A DNA stretch of 14,760 nucleotides from Sphingomonadales bacterium (GCA_025360285.1 JANYCM010000093.1:1-14760), one strand, 5' to 3'; shown: positions 1 through 7,216, numbered from the stretch's first letter. Notes: generated by a model from the letters alone, not told the origin. Numbers and translations: made by a program.

Positions 1-63
1 CGCCCGGCCACCCATCGGTAATTTCCCTTAAGGGGTGGCCGGGCGGTGGCACGGACCGGTGCC
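1..63. repeat. Palindromic intergenic repeat (REP-like), left end cut by window
   Basis: Bases 1-13 are the exact reverse complement of 33-45, giving a 13-bp stem around a 19-nt loop. A second small hairpin (48-52 with 59-63) follows. No T-run follows either stem, so this does not look like an intrinsic terminator. The 14-nt block 33-46 (GGGTGGCCGGGCGG) recurs at 2646-2659 inside another palindrome, so both may belong to one repeat family. The stem could extend past the window edge. Confidence 0.6.
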
Positions 64-100
64 GACTCCCTTCTGAACCCAAAGCGCGCGAACACCGCCC

Positions 101-460
101 ATGCCCTACGCCCCACCCCCCGCCATCGTCTGCCAAAGCCCGCGCGTCATCGACGGCGATACGATCGCTTGCCGCAACCTGTCCGCCCATGTCCGGCTGC
201 TCGGCATCGATGCGCCGGAACTGCCCGGCCATTGCAACCCCGGCCGGCAGTGCACGCCGGGGGACGGCTTTGCCAGCAAGCGGGTGATGATCGCGCTGAT
301 CGCCGCCGGCCCGCCGGTGCTGCGGCCGCAGGGCTATGATCGTTATGACCGCATCCTGGGGCGCATCACCGTCAATGGCGTCGATGTCTCGTGCCGGATG
401 ATCGCCCTGCGCGCCGCGGTCCGCCGCTATGCGCCGATCGATTGCCGGCGGCAGGGGTGA
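101..460 (+). CDS. Staphylococcal-nuclease-like (SNase/thermonuclease) domain protein
   Basis: Small 119-aa protein made almost entirely of an SNase-like OB-fold domain. Motif RVIDGDT (residues 15-21) and RLLGIDAPE (32-40) match the Ca2+/phosphate site of the family: D20, D37 and E40 correspond to the acidic set and R32 to the first catalytic arginine. DRYDR (80-84) supplies the second arginine (R84). Family members cleave DNA/RNA phosphodiester bonds with Ca2+. Six cysteines (11, 24, 45, 51, 98, 115) might form disulfides, but no signal peptide is visible and an in-frame stop at 74-76 excludes a longer N-terminus, so location is unclear. No good Shine-Dalgarno sequence precedes the ATG. It is a standalone gene ending just before the repeat upstream of tolB. 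Family is fairly certain; activity and role are inferred. Confidence 0.85.
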   Translation: MPYAPPPAIVCQSPRVIDGDTIACRNLSAHVRLLGIDAPELPGHCNPGRQCTPGDGFASKRVMIALIAAGPPVLRPQGYDRYDRILGRITVNGVDVSCRMIALRAAVRRYAPIDCRRQG

Positions 461-463
461 TGT

Positions 464-523
464 AACGCCCTCGCCGCAGCCGTTAGGCGACGCGAAGCGT
501 CAACGGCGAGGGAGTTGGATTGC
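464..523. repeat. ~60-bp palindromic repeat, copy 1 (upstream of tolB)
   Basis: Hand alignment with 7154-7213 gives 53 identities in 60 without gaps, in the same orientation. The arms 464-476 and 504-516 pair over 13 bp with one mismatch. A central palindrome GACGC-GAA-GCGTC lies at 489-501. This copy lacks the outer arm bases present in copy 2. It fills the gap between the SNase gene and tolB. Confidence 0.85.
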
Positions 524-543
524 GCCAACTCATCCGATATAGA
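515..543 (+). promoter_or_regulatory. Possible tolB promoter at the edge of the repeat
   Basis: TTGGAT (515-520), a 17-bp spacer and TATAGA (538-543) resemble a sigma-70 type promoter: 3/6 for the -35 and 4/6 for the -10. The predicted start near 550 falls at or just before the ATG at 551, which would give a leaderless or nearly leaderless mRNA. That fits the lack of a Shine-Dalgarno sequence. A hairpin (512-518 with 525-531) overlaps the -35. This is pattern matching only. Confidence 0.35.
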
Positions 544-550
544 CCTCATC

Positions 551-1870
551 ATGTTCATGCGTACCCTCTCCTTGGCGTTTCTCGCCCTCTCCCTCACCCC
601 CGCCCAGGCGGTCATCCGCGTGGATATCAATTCCGGCATTGCCCAGCCGCTGCCTATCGCCGTGCCGGGGTTCGTGGCGACAGCGCCGGGCACGACCGAA
701 GCGGGCAGCACCGCCGATCTGGGGGTCCGCATTGCCCAGGTCATCGCCAATGATCTGAAATCATCGGGGCTGTTCCGCCCGCTCGATCCGGCCGCCTACA
801 CCACCCAGGTAACGCCCGATGATGTCATGCGGCCACAATATGCCGCCTGGCGCACGGTGGCGGCGCAGGCGCTGGTCACCGGCAATGTCACCGTCAACGC
901 CGATGGCGGGCTGACCATCGGTTGCTATGCCTATGATGTGTTTTCGGCCGAGGAACTGGCGCGCCAGGGCTTTGTCACCACCGCCGCCGGGTGGCGCCGC
1001 GCCGCGCATAAATGCGCCGATCTGGTCTATTCGCGGCTGACCGGCGAAACCGGCTATTTCGACAGCCGCATCGTCTATGTTTCGGAGACGGGGCCGCGCA
1101 CGCGCCGCATCAAGCGGCTGGCGGTTATGGACCAGGATGGCGCCGGCCACCGTTTCCTCACCCAGGGGCAAAATCTGGTGCTGACACCGCGCTTTGCGCC
1201 GAACCAGCAGACGCTGACCTATATGTCGTTTGAAGGCAATCGCCCGCGGGTCTGGCTCTATACGCTGGGCAGCGGCCGACAGGAGGCGATCGGCGATTTT
1301 CCCAATATGAGCTTTGCGCCGCGCTTTTCGCCCGATGGCAGCAATCTGGTGTTCTCCATGTCGGTTGGCGGCAATACCGATATCTACCGGATGGACCTCG
1401 GCAGCCGGAAACTCACCCGGCTGACGACGCAGCCCGGCATCGATACCGCGCCGAGCTATTCCCCCGATGGCAGCCGCATCGTTTTCGAAAGCGATCGCGG
1501 TGGCACCCAGCAACTGTATGTCATGGCCGCCGATGGATCGGGCCAGCAGCGCATCAGCTTTGGTGAAGGCCGCGCGGCGACACCGGTGTGGAGCCCGCGC
1601 GGCGACCTCATCGCCTTTACCCGGCTTGGCGGCGGGCGTTTCTCGATCGGGGTGATGAAGCCCGATGGTTCGGGCGAACGCCTGCTCACCAACGCCTATC
1701 AGGATGAAGGCCCGACCTGGTCACCCAATGGCCGCGTCATCCTGTTCTTCCGCAGCGCGCGCGGTGGCCCGGTAAACCTGTGGTCGGTCGATCTCAGCGG
1801 CCAGAATGAACGAAGGGTGGCAACGCCGCTCGACGGTTCGGACCCGGCGTGGTCACCATTGTTGCCATAG
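551..1870 (+). CDS. tolB: Tol-Pal system periplasmic protein TolB
   Basis: 439-aa periplasmic protein of the Tol-Pal complex, which binds Pal and TolA and helps outer-membrane constriction during division. The N-terminus (residues 1-20) is a Sec signal peptide ending PAQA, with mature VIRVDI as in other TolB proteins. The N-terminal alpha/beta domain is followed by a C-terminal beta-propeller whose blades show repeated FSPDG/YSPDG/WSPRG/WSPNG motifs. The protein ends DPAWSPLLP, a typical TolB tail. Start 551 was chosen because it gives the signal peptide; ATG 557 is an equal alternative. An upstream TTG at 515 lies inside the repeat and is unlikely. pal follows, but tolA, normally directly upstream, is about 6.6 kb away on the other strand. 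The stop codon lies in the first unit of a 30-bp tandem repeat. Confidence 0.97.
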   Translation: MFMRTLSLAFLALSLTPAQAVIRVDINSGIAQPLPIAVPGFVATAPGTTEAGSTADLGVRIAQVIANDLKSSGLFRPLDPAAYTTQVTPDDVMRPQYAAWRTVAAQALVTGNVTVNADGGLTIGCYAYDVFSAEELARQGFVTTAAGWRRAAHKCADLVYSRLTGETGYFDSRIVYVSETGPRTRRIKRLAVMDQDGAGHRFLTQGQNLVLTPRFAPNQQTLTYMSFEGNRPRVWLYTLGSGRQEAIGDFPNMSFAPRFSPDGSNLVFSMSVGGNTDIYRMDLGSRKLTRLTTQPGIDTAPSYSPDGSRIVFESDRGGTQQLYVMAADGSGQQRISFGEGRAATPVWSPRGDLIAFTRLGGGRFSIGVMKPDGSGERLLTNAYQDEGPTWSPNGRVILFFRSARGGPVNLWSVDLSGQNERRVATPLDGSDPAWSPLLP

Positions 1871-1940
1871 ACGGCAACGGGGTCGCCATTGTTGCCGTAG
1901 ACGGCAACGGGGTCGCCCTTATTGCCGTAAACAGCCTTGT
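1851..1940 (+). repeat. Three 30-bp tandem units spanning the tolB stop codon
   Basis: Units 1851-1880, 1881-1910 and 1911-1940 have an exact 30-bp period. Units 1 and 2 differ at 2 positions and unit 3 is more diverged. Each unit repeats the last tolB codons with an in-frame stop (TAG, TAG, TAA). Units 1 and 2 each carry a hairpin GTTGCC-(6 nt)-GGCAAC, extended to 8 bp in unit 2. It fills most of the tolB-pal gap and may affect mRNA stability or pal translation; that role is inferred. Confidence 0.9.
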
Positions 1941-2007
1941 CCCCAAGGTAATAGACGTTAAAGAAGCGGGGCCCGGGGGCGCGTGTTCAGCAAGGAAGGT
2001 TTTCGGC

Positions 2008-2562
2008 ATGTCACAGCGTTTCGCCTCTCTCTCGCTCATCGCCCTGACGGCGGTTGCCATTTCGGCCTGCGCCACCAAGAAGAAGGATCTGCCGCCGCCA
2101 CCGCCAGTGGTCGGCACGGTGGTGCCGCAGACCACCGCCCCGGTGGATAATGGCAGCGTGCCGCCGCCCGCCATGGTTGGCACTACCGTCATCCCCGGTT
2201 CCGCCGCCGATTTCGTGGCCCAGGCCGGCGCCGACCATGTGCTGTTCGGCTATGACAGCTATGAGCTTGATGAGGATGCCCGGACGATTTTGGGCAAACA
2301 GGCCGAATGGCTGGCGCGTTATCCGGCGGTGAAAGTGACCGTCGAAGGCCATGCCGATGAACGCGGCACCCGCGAATATAACCTTGCGCTCGGCGATCGC
2401 CGCGCCACCGCCGCCAAGAATTTCCTGGCGGCGCAGGGTGTCGATACCGGCCGCATGTCGGTGATCAGCTATGGCAAGGAACGCCCGGCCGTTGATGGCG
2501 CCGACGAAGCCGCCTGGGCGCAGAACCGCCGCGCCGTGACGGTGGTGGCGGCCAAGCCCTGA
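2008..2562 (+). CDS. pal: Peptidoglycan-associated lipoprotein Pal
   Basis: 184-aa outer-membrane lipoprotein that anchors the outer membrane to peptidoglycan and partners TolB/TolA. Residues 1-20 are a lipoprotein signal peptide with lipobox ISAC, so C21 is the predicted lipidated cysteine. A Pro-rich linker (about 28-60) leads to an OmpA-like peptidoglycan-binding domain (about 70-184). The VEGHADERGTREYNLALGDRR stretch matches the diaminopimelate-binding motif of Pal. AAGGAAGG at 1992-1999 is a clear ribosome-binding site for the ATG at 2008. The frame stays open upstream to 1849 through the tandem repeats, but that extension would bury the signal peptide. It is transcribed with tolB. No cpoB/ybgF gene follows; fmt is next. 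Confidence 0.97.
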   Translation: MSQRFASLSLIALTAVAISACATKKKDLPPPPPVVGTVVPQTTAPVDNGSVPPPAMVGTTVIPGSAADFVAQAGADHVLFGYDSYELDEDARTILGKQAEWLARYPAVKVTVEGHADERGTREYNLALGDRRATAAKNFLAAQGVDTGRMSVISYGKERPAVDGADEAAWAQNRRAVTVVAAKP

Positions 2563-2580
2563 TTTGCTGTTGATTTGAAG

Positions 2581-2679
2581 AGCGGTGCCGGCCCCCGCCG
2601 CAAAAGCGTGTCTTGGCCGGCCTCCCACTTCAGTACGCTATCGCTGGGTGGCCGGGCGGGGGCGTGGGCCGGCACCGCT
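2581..2679. repeat. 99-bp palindromic repeat between pal and fmt
   Basis: The 14 bases 2581-2594 (AGCGGTGCCGGCCC) are the exact reverse complement of 2666-2679, and an inner arm, 2592-2599 with 2655-2662, also pairs. It shares the 14-nt block GGGTGGCCGGGCGG with the element at 1-63. In the transcript it would form a long hairpin after pal. There is no T-run, so termination is doubtful; 3'-end protection of tolB-pal mRNA is possible. Confidence 0.75.
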
Positions 2680-2714
2680 TCCCCGGCAGGGGATACCAAC
2701 ATATACGCGTTCCC

Positions 2715-3611
2715 ATGCGCATAATCTTCATGGGAACCCCGGCCTTTGCCGTACCGGCGCTCGATGCGCTGGTAGCGGCGGGGCATGATGTCATCGCTGT
2801 TTACACCCGCGCCCCGCAACCGGCCAACCGCGGCAAGGGCCTGACCAGATCGGCGGTGCACGACCGGGCCGAGGCATTGGGCATCCCGGTCCATATGCCG
2901 CGGACCCTGCGCGATCCGGCCGCGCAGACGGCCTTTTCGGCGCTTGCCGCCGATGTCGCCGTGGTCGCTGCCTATGGCCTGTTGCTGCCCCAGGCCATTC
3001 TCGAGGCGCCGGCGCGTGGCTGCCTCAATATCCATGCCTCGCTGCTGCCGCGCTGGCGCGGCGCGGCGCCGATCCAGCGGGCGATCCTGGCCGGTGATGC
3101 CGAAACCGGCGTGACGATCATGGCGATGGAAGCGGGGCTCGATACCGGCCCGATGATCCGCCACCGCGCGACGCCTGTCGCCGGCAAGACAGCGGGCGAA
3201 CTGACGGCGGAACTCGCCGCGATGGGCGCCGAATTGCTGGTCGATGTGCTAGCCGCGCCCTGGACCGCCACCCCCCAGCCTGAAACCGGCGTGACGCTGG
3301 CCCCCAAGCTCAGCAAGGCCGAAGCGCGGCTCGATGTCACCCAGCCCGCCGCCCAGCTTGAACGCGCTGTCCGCGCCTATAATCCGGCGCCGGGGGCTTT
3401 CATCGAAGTCGCCGGGGAACGCCTGAAAATCCTGTCGGCGAGCGTGGCTCCCGGCGGTCTTGCCCCCGGCGTCATCGGCGCCGGCCTCGCCATCGGCACC
3501 GCCGACGGCGTGTTGCAGCCGCTGATCGTGCAGCGCGCCGGCAAGCCCGTGATGCCGGTGCGCGACCTGCTCAACGGCTGGTCGCTGCCGCCGGGCACGC
3601 GACTGGCGTGA
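2715..3611 (+). CDS. fmt: Methionyl-tRNA formyltransferase
   Basis: 298-aa cytosolic enzyme that transfers a formyl group from 10-formyl-THF to Met-tRNA(fMet) for translation initiation. It starts MRIIFMGTPAFAVPAL, the usual Rossmann-like N-terminus. The catalytic triad aligns as N105 and H107 in NIHASLLPRWRGAAP and D143 in EAGLDTGP. The C-terminal OB-like domain (about 205-298) includes VRAYNPAPGAF. The start was set by alignment to family N-termini; no Shine-Dalgarno sequence lies near it, and the upstream in-frame extension is repeat-derived. The usual upstream partner def (peptide deformylase) is absent here. The stop overlaps the truA start by 4 bp. Confidence 0.97.
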   Translation: MRIIFMGTPAFAVPALDALVAAGHDVIAVYTRAPQPANRGKGLTRSAVHDRAEALGIPVHMPRTLRDPAAQTAFSALAADVAVVAAYGLLLPQAILEAPARGCLNIHASLLPRWRGAAPIQRAILAGDAETGVTIMAMEAGLDTGPMIRHRATPVAGKTAGELTAELAAMGAELLVDVLAAPWTATPQPETGVTLAPKLSKAEARLDVTQPAAQLERAVRAYNPAPGAFIEVAGERLKILSASVAPGGLAPGVIGAGLAIGTADGVLQPLIVQRAGKPVMPVRDLLNGWSLPPGTRLA

Positions 3612-4348
3612 CGCGCTATCGCCTGACTATCGAATTTGACGGGCGGCCGTTCGTCGGCTGGCAACGGCAGGAAAACGGCGCCTCGGTGCAGGGCGCGCTG
3701 GAAGCGGCGATCCTGGCGCTGAGCGGCGAAACCACCAGCGTCCACGGCGCCGGCCGCACCGATGCCGGGGTTCATGCCGCGGCGATGACGGCGCATGTCG
3801 ATCTGGAACGGCCGATGCCGGCGTTTCGTCTCAAGGAGGCACTGAACGCCCTGCTGCGCCCCGCCCCCATCGCCATCCTCGCCTGCACCGAGGCCGCGCC
3901 GGATTTTCACGCCCGTTTCGATTGCACCGGCCGCGCCTATCGCTACCGCATCATCAACCGCCGCGCGCCGCTGACCTGGGACAAGGGCCTGGCCTGGCAG
4001 GTGGCGCCGCCGCTCGATGCCGCGGCGATGCACGCCGCGGCGCAAAATCTGGTCGGCCGGCATGATTTCACCACCTTCCGCTCGGTGCGCTGCCAGTCTG
4101 CCTCGCCGGTCAAGACGCTCGACCGGCTGACGGTGCAGCGCGAGGGCGAAACCATCCTCATCGAAGCGGCGGCGCGGTCCTTTCTTCACCATCAGGTGCG
4201 GTCGATGGTTGGTTGCCTGAAATTGGTGGGGGAGGGGCGGTGGACCGCCGAAACGCTGCATGCCGCGCTTGCCGCCCGCGATCGCACCGCCCTCGGCCTC
4301 AATGCGCCGCCCGACGGTCTTGTCTTCATTACGGCATATTACACTTAA
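3608..4348 (+). CDS. truA: tRNA pseudouridine(38-40) synthase TruA
   Basis: 246-aa enzyme that converts uridines 38-40 of the tRNA anticodon arm to pseudouridine. GRTDAGVHA (49-57) carries the catalytic aspartate D52, and FHARFDCTGRAYRYRI and FLHHQVRSMVG are family motifs. The start is GTG at 3608, whose GTGA overlaps the fmt stop, indicating translational coupling. Length is close to the usual 245-270 aa. No obvious intrinsic terminator follows; only a weak 5-bp stem sits at about 4353-4369. Confidence 0.97.
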   Translation: MTRYRLTIEFDGRPFVGWQRQENGASVQGALEAAILALSGETTSVHGAGRTDAGVHAAAMTAHVDLERPMPAFRLKEALNALLRPAPIAILACTEAAPDFHARFDCTGRAYRYRIINRRAPLTWDKGLAWQVAPPLDAAAMHAAAQNLVGRHDFTTFRSVRCQSASPVKTLDRLTVQREGETILIEAAARSFLHHQVRSMVGCLKLVGEGRWTAETLHAALAARDRTALGLNAPPDGLVFITAYYT

Positions 4349-4479
4349 GTGTCGGTGGACTTTACACCGTCCGGCAAAACCCCTGCGTGGCGGTTTGCAA
4401 AATCAACCGCTTGGCGCGGCGCGCGGCGGTGGCATGATTCTTGCTCTATCGAAAGGCAGGGGGCAGCCGCCTTTTTCAC

Positions 4480-4485
4480 TATAAT
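4480..4485 (+). promoter_or_regulatory. Perfect TATAAT box upstream of small ORF
   Basis: TATAAT is an exact -10 hexamer, unusual in DNA this GC-rich. There is no recognisable -35 at 16-18 bp; the hexamer 17 bp upstream is CAGGGG. A start 7 bp downstream would lie 2-3 bases before the ATG at 4495, implying a leaderless transcript. Chance occurrence is possible. Confidence 0.25.
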
Positions 4486-4494
4486 TGGATCGTC

Positions 4495-4668
4495 ATGCCC
4501 GACCGTAATTTCCAATCAACGCGATCGCTGCGCTGGCGCCGCTTGTTCTGGGTAATGGGGCTGGCGCTCGGCGTTGTCGCCGGTGCTGCCGTTGCCGTTG
4601 GCCTGTCCGGCATGGCGCGCACCGCCGCGACCGCCGACACTATTTCCAGCCCAGCGCCTCAGCAATGA
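4495..4668 (+). CDS. Small single-pass membrane protein, hypothetical
   Basis: 57-aa ORF. It has a basic N-terminus (RSLRWRRLFW, residues 10-19), one hydrophobic Ala/Gly/Val-rich segment (about 17-37) and a short polar tail ending SSPAPQQ. This is the layout of an N-in inner-membrane anchor or an uncleaved signal. Family not recognised. It lies in the 291-bp gap after truA and overlaps the 3' end of the convergent alkaline phosphatase gene by 29 bp. No strong Shine-Dalgarno sequence is present, but a TATAAT box sits 10 bp upstream. The protein looks more natural than a random shadow ORF, but it could still be spurious. Confidence 0.45.
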   Translation: MPDRNFQSTRSLRWRRLFWVMGLALGVVAGAAVAVGLSGMARTAATADTISSPAPQQ

Positions 4669-6127
4669 TGTGAAAGATCACATTCTGTTCGATGACGCCG
4701 CCGACCAGGTCTGATCGCGGCCCGTCGGCGAATAGCGCGACATCCTCGCCGCCATGCGATTCGGCATCGGTGCCATGCAATTTGTCGGCCAGGTAATTCT
4801 TGTCATTCGGCGCCAGCAGGTGCGACAGGCCGGCGCCGGTGCGCGGACCATTGGCATAGCTCAGCGTCGTCATCGGTCGCTTTTCATCATCCAGCGCCCA
4901 GCCTTCGGAGCTGACCGGCCCGCGCGATTCACCGGCGGCGGCATTGCGGATGAAGCCCAATATGTCATTGCCACGTTCGGGATAGCCGGCCATCGTCATG
5001 ACATGGCTGTGATCGGCGGTGACCAGCACCAGCGTGTCGTTAAGGTTGACCGTGGCCAGCACTGCGGCGACAGCGCGCGAAAATTGCTGGGTCTCGCTCA
5101 GCGCGCGATACGGGTTGGTGGCGTGATGGGCATGGTCGATGCGACCGCCCTCGATCATCAGATAATAGCCCTTGGGGCTGGCGTGCTGCAACCGCGCCAG
5201 GGCGAACAGCGCCATTTCGGTCAGGCCGGGTTCCTTGGCCGGATCACGATCGGCTTCGAAACTCAGATGATCATCGTTGAACAGGCCGAGCACCGGGCCC
5301 TTGCCATCGGCATCGATCAACCGCAGGCTTTTCGCATCGCCGGCGTATTGGCCATTGGGGAAGCGCGCCTGCCATTTGGCGATCAGATCGACGCCATCAT
5401 CGCGCAGGCCACCATCGGCGAGCGGCTTGAAACGCGCCTTGCCGCCGCCCAGCGCCAGGTCGATGCCGCCGCCGGGTTTGAAATCCACCAATTGCGTCGC
5501 AATGTCGGGGCAGCCGGATTTGCGGTCCTCGACCGAATAGGCCTTGTCAGCGCCTTCCCAATTGCGGTTCGGCACATGCGCATACACCGCCGCCGGCGTC
5601 GCATGGGTGATGCGGGTGGTGGTGACAACGCCAACCGCCATGCCCTGGCGCTTGGCGAATTCGGCGATGGTGCGCGGCAGCGCGTCGGGGGTGGCGCAGG
5701 CATCGGCCATTTGCTTCTGGCCGAAATTGATCGTGCCGATGCGCGTCTTGATGCCGGTGTTCATGGCGCTGGCGGTGCCGGCGCTGTCGGGCACCTGGGC
5801 GTCGCTGTTATAGGTTTTCACCAGTGCGACATGCGGCATTTCCTCAAATGCCAGGCTGTTTTCCTCGCCGGACCGGCGCGGCTTGCCATCGCCGGGGTTC
5901 TGCCCGTCATAGATACGCGCTGCGGTGATCGTCGCGATGCCCATGCCGTCGCCGATCATCAGGATGACATTCCTGGCGTGCTTGGGCCGGTTGAGCACCG
6001 CCATGCGCTCGGCCAGTCGGGCGCGGCCGGCGGCCCAGAAATCATCCTTCACCGGCGTGTCGAGCACCGGGGCGGCCATCGCCGCGCTGCCGAGCGCCAG
6101 GCCCACCGCCACAAAGATCATCCGCAT
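4640..6127 (-). CDS. Alkaline phosphatase (PhoA-type), periplasmic
   Basis: 495-aa secreted phosphomonoesterase. Residues 1-18 form a signal peptide ending AMA before APVLD. Family metal and catalytic motifs appear in order: ILMIGDGMG with D60; VPDSAGTASAMNTG with nucleophile S115; HATPA (175-179); EGGRIDHAHH (326-335) with D331 and H335; TADHSH (370-375); and ESHGGEDV (456-463). Length is typical. ATG 6127 was chosen because GGGGGAG lies 7 nt upstream and the signal peptide begins there; a further-upstream start would add ten residues before it. It lies 53 bp downstream of the oxygenase gene on the same strand, so the two could be co-transcribed. No convincing Pho box was seen. It ends convergently with the small ORF at 4495-4668. 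Confidence 0.93.
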   Translation of the reverse strand: MRMIFVAVGLALGSAAMAAPVLDTPVKDDFWAAGRARLAERMAVLNRPKHARNVILMIGDGMGIATITAARIYDGQNPGDGKPRRSGEENSLAFEEMPHVALVKTYNSDAQVPDSAGTASAMNTGIKTRIGTINFGQKQMADACATPDALPRTIAEFAKRQGMAVGVVTTTRITHATPAAVYAHVPNRNWEGADKAYSVEDRKSGCPDIATQLVDFKPGGGIDLALGGGKARFKPLADGGLRDDGVDLIAKWQARFPNGQYAGDAKSLRLIDADGKGPVLGLFNDDHLSFEADRDPAKEPGLTEMALFALARLQHASPKGYYLMIEGGRIDHAHHATNPYRALSETQQFSRAVAAVLATVNLNDTLVLVTADHSHVMTMAGYPERGNDILGFIRNAAAGESRGPVSSEGWALDDEKRPMTTLSYANGPRTGAGLSHLLAPNDKNYLADKLHGTDAESHGGEDVALFADGPRSDLVGGVIEQNVIFHIIAEALGWK

Positions 6128-6180
6128 CGTCAAACTCCCCCGCAATATGTCCCTCATCGGCGCTTTATGTGACGCCGCGC

Positions 6181-7101
6181 TTACAACAGCCCGATTTCGC
6201 GCAGCCGCTGGCGCAGAAATTCATCGGCGGTGATCGGCGGCCAGGCTTTCGGGCCGCCTGCCATGGTTTCGATCAGATAATCCGGCCGGAAATGCAAAAA
6301 GAACGGCGTCGAATAGCGCGCGATGCCGGCGCGTTCCGGCGCCGGATTGACGACGCGGTGGGTGGTGGACGGCAGCCGCCCGCCGGTCAGCCGTTCCAGC
6401 ATGTCACCGATGTTGCAAACGAGGCTGCCCGGCGGCGCCGCAATATCGCGCCATTGCCCGCCGCGATCGAGCAGTTGCAGCCCGGCCTCCTCGGCCCCCA
6501 GCAACAAGGTGATGACATTGATATCCTCATGCGCCCCGGCCCGAATCGCCGCCGCGCCGGCGGCCACCGGCGGATAATGCAGCAGCCGCAGGATCGAATT
6601 GCCATCGCGCACCGGGCTGGCGAAAAAGTCCGGGTCCAGCCCCAGATGCACCGCGATCGCCCGCAACATGCGCCCGCCCGCGGCATCGAGCGCGGCATAC
6701 AGCGCCCGCACCGCCGGTTCGAAATCGGCGATTTCGGCGGGCCAGAGGTTGGCCGGCATGATGCCGGCAAAGGCGTGCCCGGCCGGCAGGTCGCGCCCGA
6801 CGTGCCAGAATTCTTTCAAATCCGACCGTTCCGCCCCCTTGGCGACTTCGATGCCGAACGGCGTCAACCCGCGCTGGCCGCCGCCGCCGGCGACGACATA
6901 GGCCGCCTTGATGGCCTCGGGCAGCGCGAAGAACGCCTTGGTGGCGGTCAGCGCCCGGTCGATCAGCGCCTGGTCGATGCCATGGTCGCTGACCACGGCA
7001 AAGCCGGTGCGGCCAAAGGCATCGCCAAAGGCGGCGGCCGCGGCGGCCATGTCGGTATCGACAAGGTGGAGCGGGATGGGCTGGATATCGGCGGTGGTCA
7101 T
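6181..7101 (-). CDS. 2-oxoglutarate/Fe(II) oxygenase, isopenicillin N synthase family
   Basis: 306-aa soluble non-haem iron oxygenase. The N-terminal part (IPLHLVDTD to RTGFAVVSDHGID) matches the DIOX_N domain. The C-terminal 2OG-FeII domain has the facial triad H191-x-D193 (AHEDINVITLL) and H248 (STTHRVVNP), with R262-Y-S264 as the 2-oxoglutarate-binding RxS. All key residues are intact. The substrate cannot be told: the family includes plant-hormone, antibiotic and general oxidases. ATG 7101 was chosen because the longer reading starts with TTG inside the repeat at 7147-7213. No Shine-Dalgarno sequence is evident. It lies 115 bp after tolA on the same strand with the repeat between, and alkaline phosphatase follows; read-through from tolA is possible. 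Confidence 0.9.
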   Translation of the reverse strand: MTTADIQPIPLHLVDTDMAAAAAAFGDAFGRTGFAVVSDHGIDQALIDRALTATKAFFALPEAIKAAYVVAGGGGQRGLTPFGIEVAKGAERSDLKEFWHVGRDLPAGHAFAGIMPANLWPAEIADFEPAVRALYAALDAAGGRMLRAIAVHLGLDPDFFASPVRDGNSILRLLHYPPVAAGAAAIRAGAHEDINVITLLLGAEEAGLQLLDRGGQWRDIAAPPGSLVCNIGDMLERLTGGRLPSTTHRVVNPAPERAGIARYSTPFFLHFRPDYLIETMAGGPKAWPPITADEFLRQRLREIGLL

Positions 7102-7146
7102 TGTCGGGGCTTGTGCCTCAGGTGGCGGTGCGATGGTAGCCCTATT

Positions 7147-7213
7147 GCAAGCCAACGCCCTCCCCGCAGCCGTCAGGCGACGCGAAGCGTCAACTGGCAG
7201 GGCGTTGGCTTGC
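7147..7213. repeat. 67-bp palindromic repeat, copy 2 (downstream of tolA)
   Basis: Ends form a perfect 15-bp inverted repeat: 7147-7161 (GCAAGCCAACGCCCT) pairs with 7199-7213. An inner palindrome GACGC-GAA-GCGTC lies at 7179-7191. Bases 7154-7213 match 464-523 at 53/60. It begins 3 bp after the tolA stop. As RNA it would form a long hairpin after tolA, without a U-run. Confidence 0.88.
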
Positions 7214-7216
7214 CTC

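Noticed and set aside
1..45. Intrinsic terminator
   Set aside because: Strong stem but a 19-nt loop and no T-run on either side; it looks more like a repeat element.
1849..2007. N-terminal extension of Pal through the tandem repeats
   Set aside because: It would bury the lipoprotein signal; AAGGAAGG and the lipobox fix the start at 2008.
4754..6172. 472-aa plus-strand ORF opposite the alkaline phosphatase gene
   Set aside because: Antisense shadow of a well-supported gene; composition is Gly/Ala/His/Arg-rich with no recognisable domain, as expected in GC-rich DNA.
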